This document shows, piece by piece, positions 36,258 through 45,801 of a stretch of 64,000 nt of DNA. Below the pieces are notes generated by a model. That model made no database searches. It saw nothing but the letters and a program-made list of their open reading frames with translations, and was not told the origin of the DNA. Position numbers and translations under genes: made by a program. This DNA comes from Roseomonas haemaphysalidis (GTDB lineage Bacteria; Pseudomonadota; Alphaproteobacteria; Acetobacterales; Acetobacteraceae), in assembly GCF_017355405.1 (NCBI RefSeq), contig NZ_CP061180.1, positions 45,710 through 109,709 of the forward strand, read 5' to 3'. Every line of letters begins with the position of its first letter. Within the stretch, counting starts at the first letter, position 1.

Positions 36258-36302
36258 TGTTCCCGTAGCAGATAGGTCAATGGTCAGGCGCTAACAAACC
36301 CT

Positions 36303-36329
36303 AGGTGATCCGAGCAAAATGTCAGTGTA
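36303..36329 (-). repeat. 27-bp fragment of the IS3-A right end
   Basis: The sequence from AGGTGATCCGAGC to GTCAGTGTA is identical to the complement of the IS3-A right end (23391-23417). It is an isolated scar between two other IS remnants. Confidence 0.7.
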
Positions 36330-36371
36330 TAAGCGGCTGAAGCGCTTGGGTGTGGTGGTCGAGGTCCAGCG

Positions 36372-37219
36372 TTAGCCTTCGTCGGTCGCCAAGCCCTTCA
36401 TCGGGCGTGAAGAGCTTGTCAGCAAAAAGTATTCCTGTGGCGTCCATTGGCCAAGAGCCATGTGGGGACAGCTCTCATGATAGTCCCACCGCCAGGCCTC
36501 GATCACCGCCTTGGCCTCGGTCAGCGTGTCGAACCAGTGCAGGTTCAGGCACTCATCCCGCAGCGACCCGTTGAACGTCTCGATAAAGGCGTTATCGGTC
36601 GGCTTGCCCGGTCGCGAGAAGTCGATCCGTACCCCATGATGGTAGGCCCACAAGTCGACCAGCTGGCTGGTGAACTCGGCGCCATTGTCGGCGAACAACA
36701 CCTTCGGAGCGCCCAGCTGGCGAACCAGCCGGTTCAGCGCCTCGACAACGTGCTCGCCCTTGAGCCGCTGGCCCACCTTGATCGCCAAGCCTTCGCGGCT
36801 GTAAATGTCGACCACGGTGAGGGCTCGGATTTTTGCGCCGTTGTTGAGTTGGTCGTGGATGAAGTCCAGGCTCCAGGCCTCGTTCGGATGCTTCGGCGCG
36901 CACCGGGCTTCCCGGTGCACCACCATCTTGCGCCGCCGCGGCCGTTCGGCTCGCGCAATGTCAGACCTTCCTCGCGGTACAAGCGCCAGACCAGGTTGCG
37001 CCCCACTGTCCAGCCGTCACGTCGAAGCATGATGCGTACCCGCCGGTAGCCGTAGCGGATCCGTGTCGCCGCGATCTCGCGCATGTGCTGCCGGATCTCA
37101 AGCCGCAGATCACGCGTGCTCGGTTTGCGCTGTGTGGAGCGGTGCTGACGCGTCAGAGAACAGGCCCGGCGCTCGCTGTAGCCGTGGCGGCTCGCCACAT
37201 AGGCTACAACCTCTTTCAT
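36372..37219 (-). pseudogene. IS3-B transposase OrfB, frameshifted
   Basis: The first part (MKEVVAYVASRHGYSERRAC, IRYGYRRVRIMLRRDGWTVG) reads to LTLREPNGRGG, where a one-base change near 36955 breaks the frame; the integrase core continues in another frame from KMVVHREARCAP: NEAWSLDFIHDQL (first D), PKVLFADNGAEFTSQ (second D), PTDNAFIETFNGSLRDECL (E). The start overlaps the OrfA stop (ATGA). Confidence 0.85.
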
Positions 37220-37494
37220 GAGCGCTGGCCGGGGAACTTTTTTGACAGCACATCCTGCAGCACGGCTTTGTCCAGGCTGAGCTCGGCCACCAGTTTCTTC
37301 AGCCGGGCATTCTCATCCGTGAGCTGCTTGAACTCGCGGACCTGATCGGTCTCTAGACCCGCCTACTGCTTCTTCCAGCGATAGAACGTCTGCTCCGAGA
37401 TGTCGATCTTGCGGGTCAGGTCAGCCACCGGCAGGCCCAGCTCGGCCTGCTTCAGCACCGCCACGATCTGCTCCACTGAGAACCGCTTTTTCAT
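37216..37494 (-). pseudogene. IS3-B transposase OrfA with a nonsense codon
   Basis: MKKRFSVEQIVAVLKQAELG, helix-turn-helix DLTRKIDISEQTFYRWKKQ, then TAG (37365-37363), then AGLETDQVREFKQLTDENAR. The A-AAA-AAG slippery heptamer for the OrfA-OrfB frameshift is intact at 37243-37237. The stop codon and the OrfB frameshift make this copy inactive. Confidence 0.85.
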
Positions 37495-37559
37495 GGCCAA
37501 TCTCTCCATCCGTCATGGGGAAATCCGCCGAAAGACTATCATCAGATCCGGACCACTTT

Positions 37560-38383
37560 CGTCATTTCACCTCAGGCACTTAAACACCTCGGCCACCACA
37601 TTCTCGAAGGGAGTCTTAGGTCACTATGCTAAGCAAAAATTTTACGCTTTAACGTATGGCTGTTCGGACAGAGGCTTAAATTTGATGTTAAACAAACCTT
37701 GGCATGATTTTGTGATGTTTCAATCATGCGATCCGCAAGAATACTTTGAAATGTTGTCTTCTACTAGCAAAATAAATAATTTATATTGTAAAAATATGAA
37801 TATACTTTATAACAGTTTCTGTGGATACCTGCGAGGATTTCATAGTTGGCATGCTGCCTTTAATAGGATTGTTTATGCCAACTATCTTTTAGACGCCCAA
37901 TTCAGGGGATGGCTCATCTACCTCGATGCCGATGCTTATGTGTACGACCTTTCTTTTGACATCACAAAATATCTAGTAGGCAACAATAAAAATTCCTTTA
38001 TTTTTACTAGAGGTAGTGATAGTGGACATAATTGGGATGTGAACGATGGAGTATTTTTTTGCAACTACTCGCACGAAGACACCAGAATATTGATCAAAAA
38101 ATGGATGAATTCTTTCGAGCGCACTTCAATTGCAGATCTACGGAAAGCAAGAAATTGGTATGATGTGCCGTCTGACCAGCAAATGCTACAGGAAATTCTC
38201 AAAGAAAATGATGATTTGACGCACAATATTTTGTACGAGAGCCATGACTTCATGAATTCGCGCAGAGCACGTTTTCTCAAACAAATACTTAGGTCAACTG
38301 CTACGGACATGGCTGGCAGAATAGAAATAATAGACCGTGATATAGCTTATTCGTTAAATAAATATAGTGAAATTCAGAAATGA
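37560..38383 (+). pseudogene. Glycosyltransferase-like gene, 5' end lost to IS3-B
   Basis: The AT-rich frame is open through the IS sequence, but recognisable protein begins around KGVLGHYAKQKFYALTYGCS. Residues GWLIYLDADAYVYDLSFDI contain a DAD motif like the DxD metal/nucleotide-sugar site of GT-A enzymes, followed by FIFTRGSDSGHNWDVNDGVFF and DVPSDQQMLQEIL, a layout similar to GMA12/MNN10-type galactosyl- or mannosyltransferases. About 260 residues remain and the N-terminal strand of the nucleotide-binding fold is missing. It may once have modified the secreted protein or surface glycans of this AT-rich locus. A new start inside the fusion frame cannot be excluded. Confidence 0.55.
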
Positions 38384-38978
38384 ATTTACTCTGAAAATCA
38401 TTGCTTGCGCATCTTAGACTCCGTATGAGCGGACTTTCGGGGCGCCTGGGCGCTTCTGCCGTCCCAGATGTAAGCAATGTGGACCGGGCGACACCGGGCT
38501 TTGCAGGCAGCGTATGGGCGCCCCAGTAACTCGGATCTAACCGACCAGAAATTGCGGACTATGCGGCTTCTGCCGCTACCCGCTAGCGACCGTTACAGAC
38601 ACTCCGGAAGCGATTAGAGGCTGGCACTGATCACGATCTGTTACTTGGCTCGCCCGGGGCCCGGCTGGCATATGCTGCCGGTTTATTTCGGGCCGTGGCA
38701 ACCCCTTTCTTTGTGCTTTATGAGCCAGATGCGATGGTTCTGCCCATCACACTGCGCAACCTCGCGCTAATAGTGAAACGCTAGCGGGTAGGTTGCCAGA
38801 TCAGTCCGATCGTAAGCGTGCTAGCTAGTCAAAAGGAAGGCGTCGCCTACTGATGGTCAACGTGACGTATTTTGATGTGCTGAACGCATCTAGGGCAGTT
38901 CCCATCGTCAAAGCAATCTGCGCGGTTGCTATGGCTGAAGCAGCTTTTTTGACGACATTTGAATGATCAATGGCAAAA
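38384..38978. other. Gap with no convincing gene
   Basis: About 600 bases of mixed composition with frequent stops in all frames. No IS end or RNA gene was recognised. Confidence 0.5.
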
Positions 38979-40343
38979 TCAGGGTTCTTTGAAAGCGCGG
39001 TGGAAGCTGTCTAGCACCGGCTGGATCATGTAGCGCAGGAAGCTGCGGCTACCGGTCTGGATCTGGGCCTCGACGGGCATGCCAGCCCGCAGCTCCACGT
39101 TTTCCAGCCGGGCCAGCTGGTCCTGGTCCACGGTGATCTGCACGCGGTAATGGCTGGCGCGCGTGCGGTCGTCCATGGACACGTCGCTCGCCACATAAGT
39201 TACGTGGCCATGCAGGAACGGCACCAGCCGCTGCTTGAAGGCCGGCAGCCGCACCTCGGCCTGCAGCCCGGGGTAGACCACGTCGATGTCGCTCGGCGAC
39301 AGCTGCACCTCCGCCACCAGGCGGTCATGCGACGGCACAAGCTCCATCACCGGCTCGCCCGCGCGAACCACGGCGCCGAGGTTGAAGAACTTGCTGTTCA
39401 TGACGGTGCCGTCTTCCGGCGCCACGATCTCGCGGCGGGTGGCGACATCCTGGGCGGCCCGCAGCTTCTCATCCGCATCGTTCAACCGGGACCGCACGTC
39501 GCGTGCCTCGGTCGAGATCTCGGCACGGCGCTGGTCGCGGGTCTGGATCATCTGGCTGCGCGCTTCCCGCGCGCCGGCGGCGGCCTTCTCGGTCTGGCCC
39601 AACAGATCCTGCAGGTTGCCTTCAAAGGCGGCGGCCTGTCGTTGCAGCCCCAGCAGGCGGGGCATGCGCTCCAGGCCCTGGGCCACCAGCGTCTTGACGT
39701 CCTGCTCCTCGCGACGGATCAGCTCGAGCTGCCGCCGCTGGCTGCCGATCTGCGCCTGCGCGGAGGAGGCGGTCGCCTCCTGCTGCGCCGCGCGGGCTTC
39801 CAGCACCTGGATCTGGCTGTTCAGGCTGGCCTGCCGGGCCGCGAACAAGGTGCGCTGGCCGGTCATCGCTTCCAAGCCACGGGCGTCCGTGGTGCCCAGC
39901 AGCTCCGCCGGAAAGGCGATGTCGCCGGCCCCCTCGTGCTCCGCCTGCAGGCGGGCGAACTGCGCCAGCAAGGCCCAGCGCTGGCCACGCAATGTTTCCA
40001 GGCTGCTGTCCGACTGCACCTCGTCGAGGCGCATCAGCACCTGGCCGGCCTTCACCTGGTCGCCATCGCGCGCCAGGATCTCACGGACGATGCCGCCTTC
40101 GAGATGCTGGATGGTGCGGCGGCTGCCTTCGCTGCGGATCTGGCCGGGGGCGATGGCGGCCTCGGCCAGCGGCGCCAGGGTGGACCAGGCGGCGAAGCCA
40201 CCCATGAACAGCACGATGGAGCCGATCCCCAGCATCATCGGGCCCGAGGTGCGGGGCCGCTTCGGCAGCACCGGTGCCGCCACCAGCGGCGGCAGGTTGC
40301 GGCGGTCCGTCAGGGCGCCGGAGGGAGAAGTGGTTACGCTCAT
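38979..40343 (-). CDS. HlyD/PrtE-family type I secretion adaptor
   Basis: 454 residues. A polar N-terminus is followed by one membrane helix (about 36-58: LGIGSIVLFMGGFAAWSTL), the biotinyl-lipoyl half-motif (GGIVREILARDGDQVKAGQV), a long coiled-coil hairpin (about 110-300) and the C-terminal beta-barrel (IVAPEDGTVMNSKFFNLGAV, EVQLSPSDIDVVYPGLQAEV, GMPVEAQIQTGSRSFLRYMI). It bridges the inner-membrane ABC transporter and an outer-membrane TolC-type channel. Its ATG overlaps the ABC stop by 4 bases. No TolC homologue is encoded nearby. The gene is intact. Confidence 0.94.
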   Translation of the reverse strand: MSVTTSPSGALTDRRNLPPLVAAPVLPKRPRTSGPMMLGIGSIVLFMGGFAAWSTLAPLAEAAIAPGQIRSEGSRRTIQHLEGGIVREILARDGDQVKAGQVLMRLDEVQSDSSLETLRGQRWALLAQFARLQAEHEGAGDIAFPAELLGTTDARGLEAMTGQRTLFAARQASLNSQIQVLEARAAQQEATASSAQAQIGSQRRQLELIRREEQDVKTLVAQGLERMPRLLGLQRQAAAFEGNLQDLLGQTEKAAAGAREARSQMIQTRDQRRAEISTEARDVRSRLNDADEKLRAAQDVATRREIVAPEDGTVMNSKFFNLGAVVRAGEPVMELVPSHDRLVAEVQLSPSDIDVVYPGLQAEVRLPAFKQRLVPFLHGHVTYVASDVSMDDRTRASHYRVQITVDQDQLARLENVELRAGMPVEAQIQTGSRSFLRYMIQPVLDSFHRAFKEP

Positions 40344-42108
40344 GCCGCGCCTCCAGGCGCCAGGCGCCCTGCCGGGGTGAGTTGGGTGGACGGCGCCGTG
40401 GCCGCCGTGGTGGCGGAGGCCGGGCGCGGCGGCGGCATCAGCCGGCGCAGCACCTCGGCCCGCGGCCCGAACATCTCGGCCGCCCCGTCACGCAACAGAA
40501 GAACCTTGTCGACGCCCTGCACCAGCGCCGGGCGGTGCGACACCAGGACCACCGTGGCACCCTGGCTCTTCAGCGTGTCCACGGCGCGCTGCAGGGCGGC
40601 CTCGGCGTCGCCGTCAGGTTGGAATTCGGCTCGTCCAGCACGACCAGCTTGGGGGCGCCGAACATGGCGCGCGCCAGCCCGACCAGCTGCCGCTGGCCGC
40701 CGGACAGATGCTGCCCGCCTTCGCCGATCTCGGTGTCGTAGCCCTGCGGCAGGCGCAGGATCATGTCGTGGCAGCCGGCCAGCATGGCGGCGGCGAAGAC
40801 GTCGTCGGGCTCGGCCTCCGCCATGCGGGCGATGTTCTGGAACACCGTGCCGTCGAACAGCTCCACGTCCTGCGGCAGGTAGCCGATGTGGCGGCCGAAA
40901 TCCTCGCGCTTCCAGGTGAAGACGTCGGCGCCATCGAGCCGCACATGGCCGGTGGAGGCGGGCAGGGTGCCGATCAGCATGCGGATCAGCGTGGTCTTGC
41001 CGGCCGCCGAGGGGCCGATGATGGCGAGGCTCTCGCCCGGTTCCAGCGAGAAGGTCACGCCCTTGATGATGGCGGTGGTCTGGCCGGGAATGCCGTAGGT
41101 GACGCGCTCGACGCTGACGTGGCCGAGCGGTGCGGGCATCGCCAGCCCGGGCGGGCGGATGCGTGGCATGGACAGGAATGCCTTCAGCCGCTTCAGCGCC
41201 TGGCGGCTTTGCACCAAGCCCTTCCAGCCGCCGATCAGCTGCTCCACCGGGGCCAGGGCGCGGCCCATGATGATGGAGCCGGCGATCGAGGCCCCCGAGG
41301 TGATCTCCTGCTGCAGCACGAGGTAGGCGCCCACGCCCAGCACCGCCAGCTGCACCGCGAGGCGGAAGAACTTGGTGGAGGACAGCAGGATCGCCGCCCG
41401 GTTCGCCGCCTTCTGCTGGGGGCCGGCGATCTGGTCGACGCCGGTCTGCCAGCGCTGCATCACCGCCCCGGCCATGCCCATGCTGTCGATGACCTCGGCA
41501 TTGCGGGCAATGGCATCGGCCCGGCGCTGCGCCGCCTGCGCCGCCGTGTTGGCCTGCCGCAGCAGGGCCGAGGTCGAATACTCGTTCAGCAGCGTCAGGC
41601 CGAACAACAGCACCGCGCCCGCCAGGGCGATCATGCCCATCACCGGGTGCAGCAGGAAGATGGCGGCCAGATAGATGGGCACCCAGGGGACATCGTAGAC
41701 CGCCAGAGCGCCCGGCGAGCTGACCCAGGACCGGTACACCGCCAGGTCCCGCAGGGCCTCCATCCGGTAAGGCCGGCCGCGCAGCTGGGCTTCCAGCGCC
41801 CGCTCGAACCCTTCCGGCGCAACGCGGGCCTCGACCCAGCTGGCGATGCGCTGCATCACCTGGCTGCGCACGGCTTCCAGCACCGCCAGCAGCAGGATAG
41901 CCCCCAGCGCGATCAGCGTCAGGAACAGCAGCGTATCGAGGCTGCGGGTGGCGAGCACCCGGTCGAACACCTGCATCATGTAGATGGAGACGGTGAGCTG
42001 CAGCAGGTTCACGACGCCGCTGCAAAGTGCAACAAAAATAAACTCAGTTTTGCACCGTTTGATTGCTTCCGATAGAATTGAAATTCTATCAACTTTTTCT
42101 AAGTACAT
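40340..42108 (-). pseudogene. Type I secretion ABC transporter (PrtD-like), frameshifted near Walker B
   Basis: From ATG 42108: six-helix membrane domain (about 20-300; NLLQLTVSIYMMQVFDRVLA, VYDVPWVPIYLAAIFLLHPV), ATPase domain with Walker A GPSAAGKTTL, Q-loop GYLPQDVELFDG, signature LSGGQRQ and Walker B LVVLDEPNSNL. There one base is missing (near 40615), giving TATPRPPC and a stop at 40570. The sequel DGDAEAALQRAVDTL, ATVVLVSHRP (H-loop) and the C-terminus continue in another frame to 40340. Repaired, it would have about 589 residues, normal for PrtD. As read, the D-loop and H-loop are lost. The first 33 codons (42108-42010) are AT-rich, then composition switches abruptly to GC-rich. Confidence 0.88.
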
Positions 42109-42304
42109 CTAATTTGTACAATAAAGCGTTTTAACAATAATCTTTAATTTGACCAAGACTGACATTGTAATTGTCCACTGATCTGACGCACCAAGTTTTT
42201 CACAAAAAGCTAAAGATTTTCTTGAGATAAAAATTCAAATTGAGAGAAAGAAGATTTTAACTTTTCCCGAGTAAAACACTTTTCAATTGACAGGAAATAA
42301 AATT

Positions 42305-42706
42305 ATGCAGGAAAATACGATCGATCAAAGAATGGTGCATATCTCTGCAAAAGAAATACTTAGAATAGGACAATCATCTCAGGGATTTCATATGCCCATC
42401 ACTGATAAATCCGGGCTAAACCTATGTGTTCATATGGATCATCAACAAGCACATAAACTTTTCGTCGATCTACAAATGACAATTATTTCGTGGATTTCAC
42501 AGAAAGGACCGCAGATTGTTGAGATGCCAAAGGCATTAACATCAATAGATGTGCATGAATTCAATGTTGGAACATCAAATTCATCAGATAAAATCGTTGT
42601 AAAGGCTTACAATAAAGTACAGGAATCAATAGACATAGTTATTGATCGAATTGGAGCCAATCGCTTAGCGGAGGAACTACGAAGCCGGACAGAAGAGTTT
42701 AAGTAA
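42305..42706 (+). CDS. AT-rich protein of unknown function next to the secretion genes
   Basis: 133 residues from ATG 42305, which has AGGAAAT 9 bases upstream; a TTG at 42287 would add six residues. The sequence is soluble and mixed alpha/beta (GLNLCVHMDHQQAHKLFVDL, DIVIDRIGANRLAEELRSR). Its composition matches the AT-rich 5' end of the divergent ABC gene and the serralysin-like gene, so it probably arrived with them. No family is recognised. Confidence 0.65.
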   Translation: MQENTIDQRMVHISAKEILRIGQSSQGFHMPITDKSGLNLCVHMDHQQAHKLFVDLQMTIISWISQKGPQIVEMPKALTSIDVHEFNVGTSNSSDKIVVKAYNKVQESIDIVIDRIGANRLAEELRSRTEEFK

Positions 42707-42720
42707 ATCTCTTGCCTATG

Positions 42721-43264
42721 GTAGGATTCGGCGGCGACGTGAGCCACCTTGCCGGCCGTTGCCGCGCCGATGATATTGGTCGACCTGTTCCTGCATCCGC
42801 TGCGCAATACCGCGCCCAGCCTGCGCCTGCTGGGCGATATTCTCGGCCGGTAGGCGCAGGCGGAGGCCTTCATTGCCTTCCAAGACCTCCAGTTGCAAAC
42901 CATTCGTGACGGCATGGCCGGCGCACCGCCAGGCCCCACGCTGTTGTTGCATGCTCATGCTGATCGCTGACCTTGTTGCTGGTCCGCTGGTCCGCTGGTC
43001 CGCTGGTCCGCTGGGACGGGCGCCGTGTGCCATGCCTTGGACCTGCGTGGCACAGCAACAGTGGTACCACCTTGTTCCCTGGCCCCGTGGGCGGCTCGAT
43101 GAACCTAGAATATGTCGTCATCGCCAACCCTGAAGGCCATATCGAGACAGAACGGCCGATGGCGGGGGCTGTGGGCGGTATCTCAATCGGACCTAGCGTC
43201 ACGCCGGCACAGATCGCGACCGATCTTCTGCGTGTCACTCAGGGCGCCGGGCTGGCAGAACTGC
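42721..43264 (+). pseudogene. Remnant of an iron-complex periplasmic binding protein, cut by IS5-A
   Basis: Fragments in different frames read ILVDLFLHPLRNTAPSLRLL, GDILGR, stop (TAG 42851-42853), AQAEAFIAFQDLQLQTIRDG, LLLHAHAD, and finally NLEYVVIANPEGHIETERP and GGISIGPSVTPAQIATDLLR, an order typical of class III substrate-binding proteins for iron or vitamin B12 complexes. A four-copy 8-base repeat interrupts the middle, and the 3' end is lost at the IS5-A junction (43265). Confidence 0.6.
42981..43012 (+). repeat. Four tandem copies of GGTCCGCT
   Basis: Exact 8-base repeats at 42981, 42989, 42997 and 43005. The unit is not a multiple of three, so copy-number change alters the frame of the surrounding binding-protein remnant. 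Confidence 0.95.
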
Positions 43265-44126
43265 AGAGGCTGTTATGGACCTGCGGCCAGTCGAGCGGCC
43301 TGTCTGAGCATGAGGCAGGCAAAGGCGACGAGGTGGAGATCAGCGAGAGTGCTAGCGTAGCGCTCATAGTCCTTCACCAGCCGCCGGAACCGTGTCGCCC
43401 AGGTAAAGGACCGCTCGACCACCCAGCGCCGCGGCAGCAGCACGAAGCCGCGCTTGGCGTTCGGCAGCTTCACCACCTCCAGTTCGATGCCATGCGCTCT
43501 GGCGGCCTCACTGGCCCGCTCGCCGGTGTAGCCCTGGTCGACATAGGCCAGTTCGACGCTCTGCCCGGTGGAGACCTGTACAGCCTGCGCCAGGCGGCCG
43601 ACTTCGGCGCGGTCATCCACGCTGGCAGGTGTGACGTGCAGCGCCAGCAGATGGCCTAGCGGATCGACCGCCAAGTGCAGCCTCGAGCCATTCTTGCGCT
43701 TGGCCCCGTCATAGCCCGCCCGCTCGCTACTCTCAGGCGAGGAACGCAAAGTCCGGCTGTCGAGGATGGCAGCGTTGGGCTGCGCTGTTCGTCCGGCTGC
43801 CCGCCGCAACACTGCCCGGAGATCCTCGGTCAGCGCCTCGAAGCAACCTGCCGCCAACCAGCGCTGCGCCTGCTGGTAGACGGCAGCCCAGGGCGGCAGG
43901 TCGTTTGGCATCCAGCGCCAGGGCGTGCCGGTGTTGATGACGTAACGCAAGCCGTTGAACACCTCGCGCAAGCTGTGCTCGCGCTGCCCGGCCACCTCGG
44001 GCAGTAGCGTCAGATAGGGCGCAACCAGCGCCCACTCGTCATCGGAAACATCGGACGGATAGGGCTTGCTGGCACTCATACCCCGCAACCTGATCGTTAC
44101 CGACCCGTAGGTCCATAACAGCCTCT
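43265..44126 (-). mobile_element. Intact IS5-family element (IS5-A)
   Basis: 862 bases with perfect 18-bp terminal inverted repeats AGAGGCTGTTATGGACCT (43265-43282) and its complement (44109-44126). It carries one full-length transposase gene. It is the reference copy for three damaged relatives at about 22137-23613, 25892-26432 and 28472-29326. Confidence 0.92.
43273..44079 (-). CDS. IS5-A transposase, full length
   Basis: 268 residues from ATG 44079 (MSASKPYPSDVSDDEWALVA). The N-terminal DUF4096-type domain (LREVFNGLRYVINTGTPWRW) is followed by a DDE core: ILDSRTLRSSPESSERAGYD (first D), LAYVDQGYTGERASEAARAH (second D) and [19 protein letters not shown] (E). A 4-residue longer start exists. 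The reading frame is intact and the copy may be active. Confidence 0.92.
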   Translation of the reverse strand: MSASKPYPSDVSDDEWALVAPYLTLLPEVAGQREHSLREVFNGLRYVINTGTPWRWMPNDLPPWAAVYQQAQRWLAAGCFEALTEDLRAVLRRAAGRTAQPNAAILDSRTLRSSPESSERAGYDGAKRKNGSRLHLAVDPLGHLLALHVTPASVDDRAEVGRLAQAVQVSTGQSVELAYVDQGYTGERASEAARAHGIELEVVKLPNAKRGFVLLPRRWVVERSFTWATRFRRLVKDYERYASTLADLHLVAFACLMLRQAARLAAGP

Positions 44127-44386
44127 AGGCCACACAGACGAGGCAGCGGCACGCACTGTAGAATTCTTCCAAAAACAGTCCTTTGAGCAACGTGGCGATC
44201 CTGACCATGGCACGTCGGATCCGGCCAAAGCGATTTGTGAGACTGTCCCCGGGAAACGCGATGGCAGTCATCAACACGTGTTTTGCCACCGAGACCTACG
44301 GAAATACCTTTCTCACGCCTTTGGACATTGATCGGACTAAGATAGCATGTTGCACGTCCCCCTAAGGGGAGGCGTGAGTGATGCTA

Positions 44387-44821
44387 TCAGACGGAACGCC
44401 TCTGGCGGCCGCCGCGCGGCTTGGTGCCGAGGCCAATCTGCTTGGCGAGCGAGGAGCGATGTTTGGCGTAGTTCGGCGCCACCATCGGATAATCGGGCGG
44501 CAGGTTCCAGCGTTCGCGGTACTGTTCGGGCGTCATATCGTAGGCCGTTCTGAGGTGGCGCTTCAGCATCTTCAGCTTTTTGCCATCCTCTAGGCAAATC
44601 AGGAACTCGTCCGTCACCGACTTCTTAATTGATACGGCCGGCTCTGGCCGCTCGGCCACCAGAGCGGGTGTGGGGGCGGCGCGACCGAGACTGGCCAGCG
44701 TACGATGCACTTGCTCGATCAGCGACGGGACCTCAGGCAGCGACACCGGGTTGTTGGAGACATGCGCGGCGACAATCTGCGCCGTCAGTTCCAGCAAATG
44801 TTGGTTAGCCATTTCTTCCAT
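44387..44821 (-). CDS. MucR/Ros-family transcriptional regulator
   Basis: 144 residues from ATG 44821 (MEEMANQH), preceded by AGGA at 6-7 bases; a GTG at 44836 would add five residues. The N-terminal oligomerisation region (LLELTAQIVAAHVSNNPVS) and C-terminal domain LICLEDGKKLKMLKRHLRTA, MTPEQYRERWNLPPDYPMVA and YAKHRSSLAKQIGLG are diagnostic. One zinc-site Cys is kept (Cys76), its partner is Asp, and one His (His89) remains, as in MucR variants that may fold without zinc. MucR proteins bind AT-rich DNA and often silence acquired genes, which is notable beside an AT-rich secretion island. Confidence 0.94.
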   Translation of the reverse strand: MEEMANQHLLELTAQIVAAHVSNNPVSLPEVPSLIEQVHRTLASLGRAAPTPALVAERPEPAVSIKKSVTDEFLICLEDGKKLKMLKRHLRTAYDMTPEQYRERWNLPPDYPMVAPNYAKHRSSLAKQIGLGTKPRGGRQRRSV

Positions 44822-45077
44822 CGATATTCCTGACACGAGGTTTGGGAGCCAGTTACAAGGGGTGGAAAGCAGTCTTCCATCATAAGCTAATGGAACTAGG
44901 GTGAAGGCAAGGTCAGCGCCTGAAAAAAACTAGAATTACCCAAAAACATGGCAATAAGTGGTCAACAAGGCAGTTCTTGTGATCCAAGCTTTCAACGATC
45001 GGACAGAGAACGTTTGTGCTTGCTTACCACGCCATCGAAGCGCTTCCTGTCGGTCTTGGCACCAAGGGGAGGCAAGC

Positions 45078-45480
45078 ATGTTGCTGCATCGATCGCTTCA
45101 AATCGGTTTACTTGGATTGACCCTAGCCACCATGTCATCCAATGCCTTTGCCCAGACGCCGATAGGTCCAACAAAACGACAGCCAACAGCCGCCCAAGCT
45201 GCCCAACAGGATAGGATGCGTTCGTGCAACACAGACGCTGGCACGCGTAACCTAGCTGGCGATGCCCGGCGGACGTTTTATGAGAGAGTGCTTGGCTGGA
45301 CGCTCAGCACCAACGCGTCCACAGCCCAACGCCGCTCAAATGGCGCAAAGAGAACGAATGACGTCGTGCAACGCGGAGGCAAGTACGCGTAATTTTGCGA
45401 TAGACGCTCGGCGTAGCTTCATGAGCGACTGTCTGGCCGGGCGGACACCGTTGCCAGCAACTCCCGCTCCTCGACGATAA
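45078..45480 (+). pseudogene. PsiF-repeat secreted protein with a one-base frameshift
   Basis: From ATG 45078: signal peptide (LLGLTLATMSSNAFAQ), first PsiF repeat AAQQDRMRSCNTDAGTRNLA and GDARRTF; one extra T in TTTT (about 45280) breaks the frame. In the next frame follow MRECLAGR, a second repeat AQRERMTSCNAEASTRNFAI and DARRSFMSDCLAGR, to TAA 45480. Repaired, it is a periplasmic protein with two CN-x2-A...FM-x-x-CL repeats. PsiF-type proteins in other bacteria are phosphate-starvation inducible; function unknown. Confidence 0.75.
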
Positions 45481-45570
45481 TGACCACAAGGCAGGCGGCC
45501 TTATCCACACCAGGATCGCTGGCTTCCGGTCGTCTGCTGATCAACCCGGACGCCATTGCGCATTTATCCG

Positions 45571-45801
45571 CTAGTGCATCAGGCCAACGCCTGACTGAAC
45601 TGTCTGTAGCTCGTCGTAGGCTGCGAGAACGCAGCGCCACATCTGCGCACCTTCATTGTCGTCCTGATCGATTAAGCGGCAAATGTGACGTAGAATAGTC
45701 TGCTCGGCTTCAGCGCCAAATTCGTCCATGACCACTTTTGCCGCACGATAATGGTCTAATGTTAAGGCGCCGCCATCTTGCTGTCCATGTTCGCCAATCA
45801 T
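45571..45801 (-). CDS. Small protein, family A paralogue 2
   Basis: 76 residues (LTLDHYRAAKVVMDEFGAEA, LRHICRLIDQDDNEGAQMW, VLAAYDEL). Same length as family A paralogue 1 at 23620-23850, with shared Y-R-(A/S)-A, M-x-x-FG-x-(D/E)-AE, a central EG-x-x-x-W and late VL-A-x-x-EL. Its ATG overlaps the stop of the preceding gene (ATGA), so it is the second gene of a two-gene unit. Function unknown. Confidence 0.65.
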   Translation of the reverse strand: MIGEHGQQDGGALTLDHYRAAKVVMDEFGAEAEQTILRHICRLIDQDDNEGAQMWRCVLAAYDELQTVQSGVGLMH

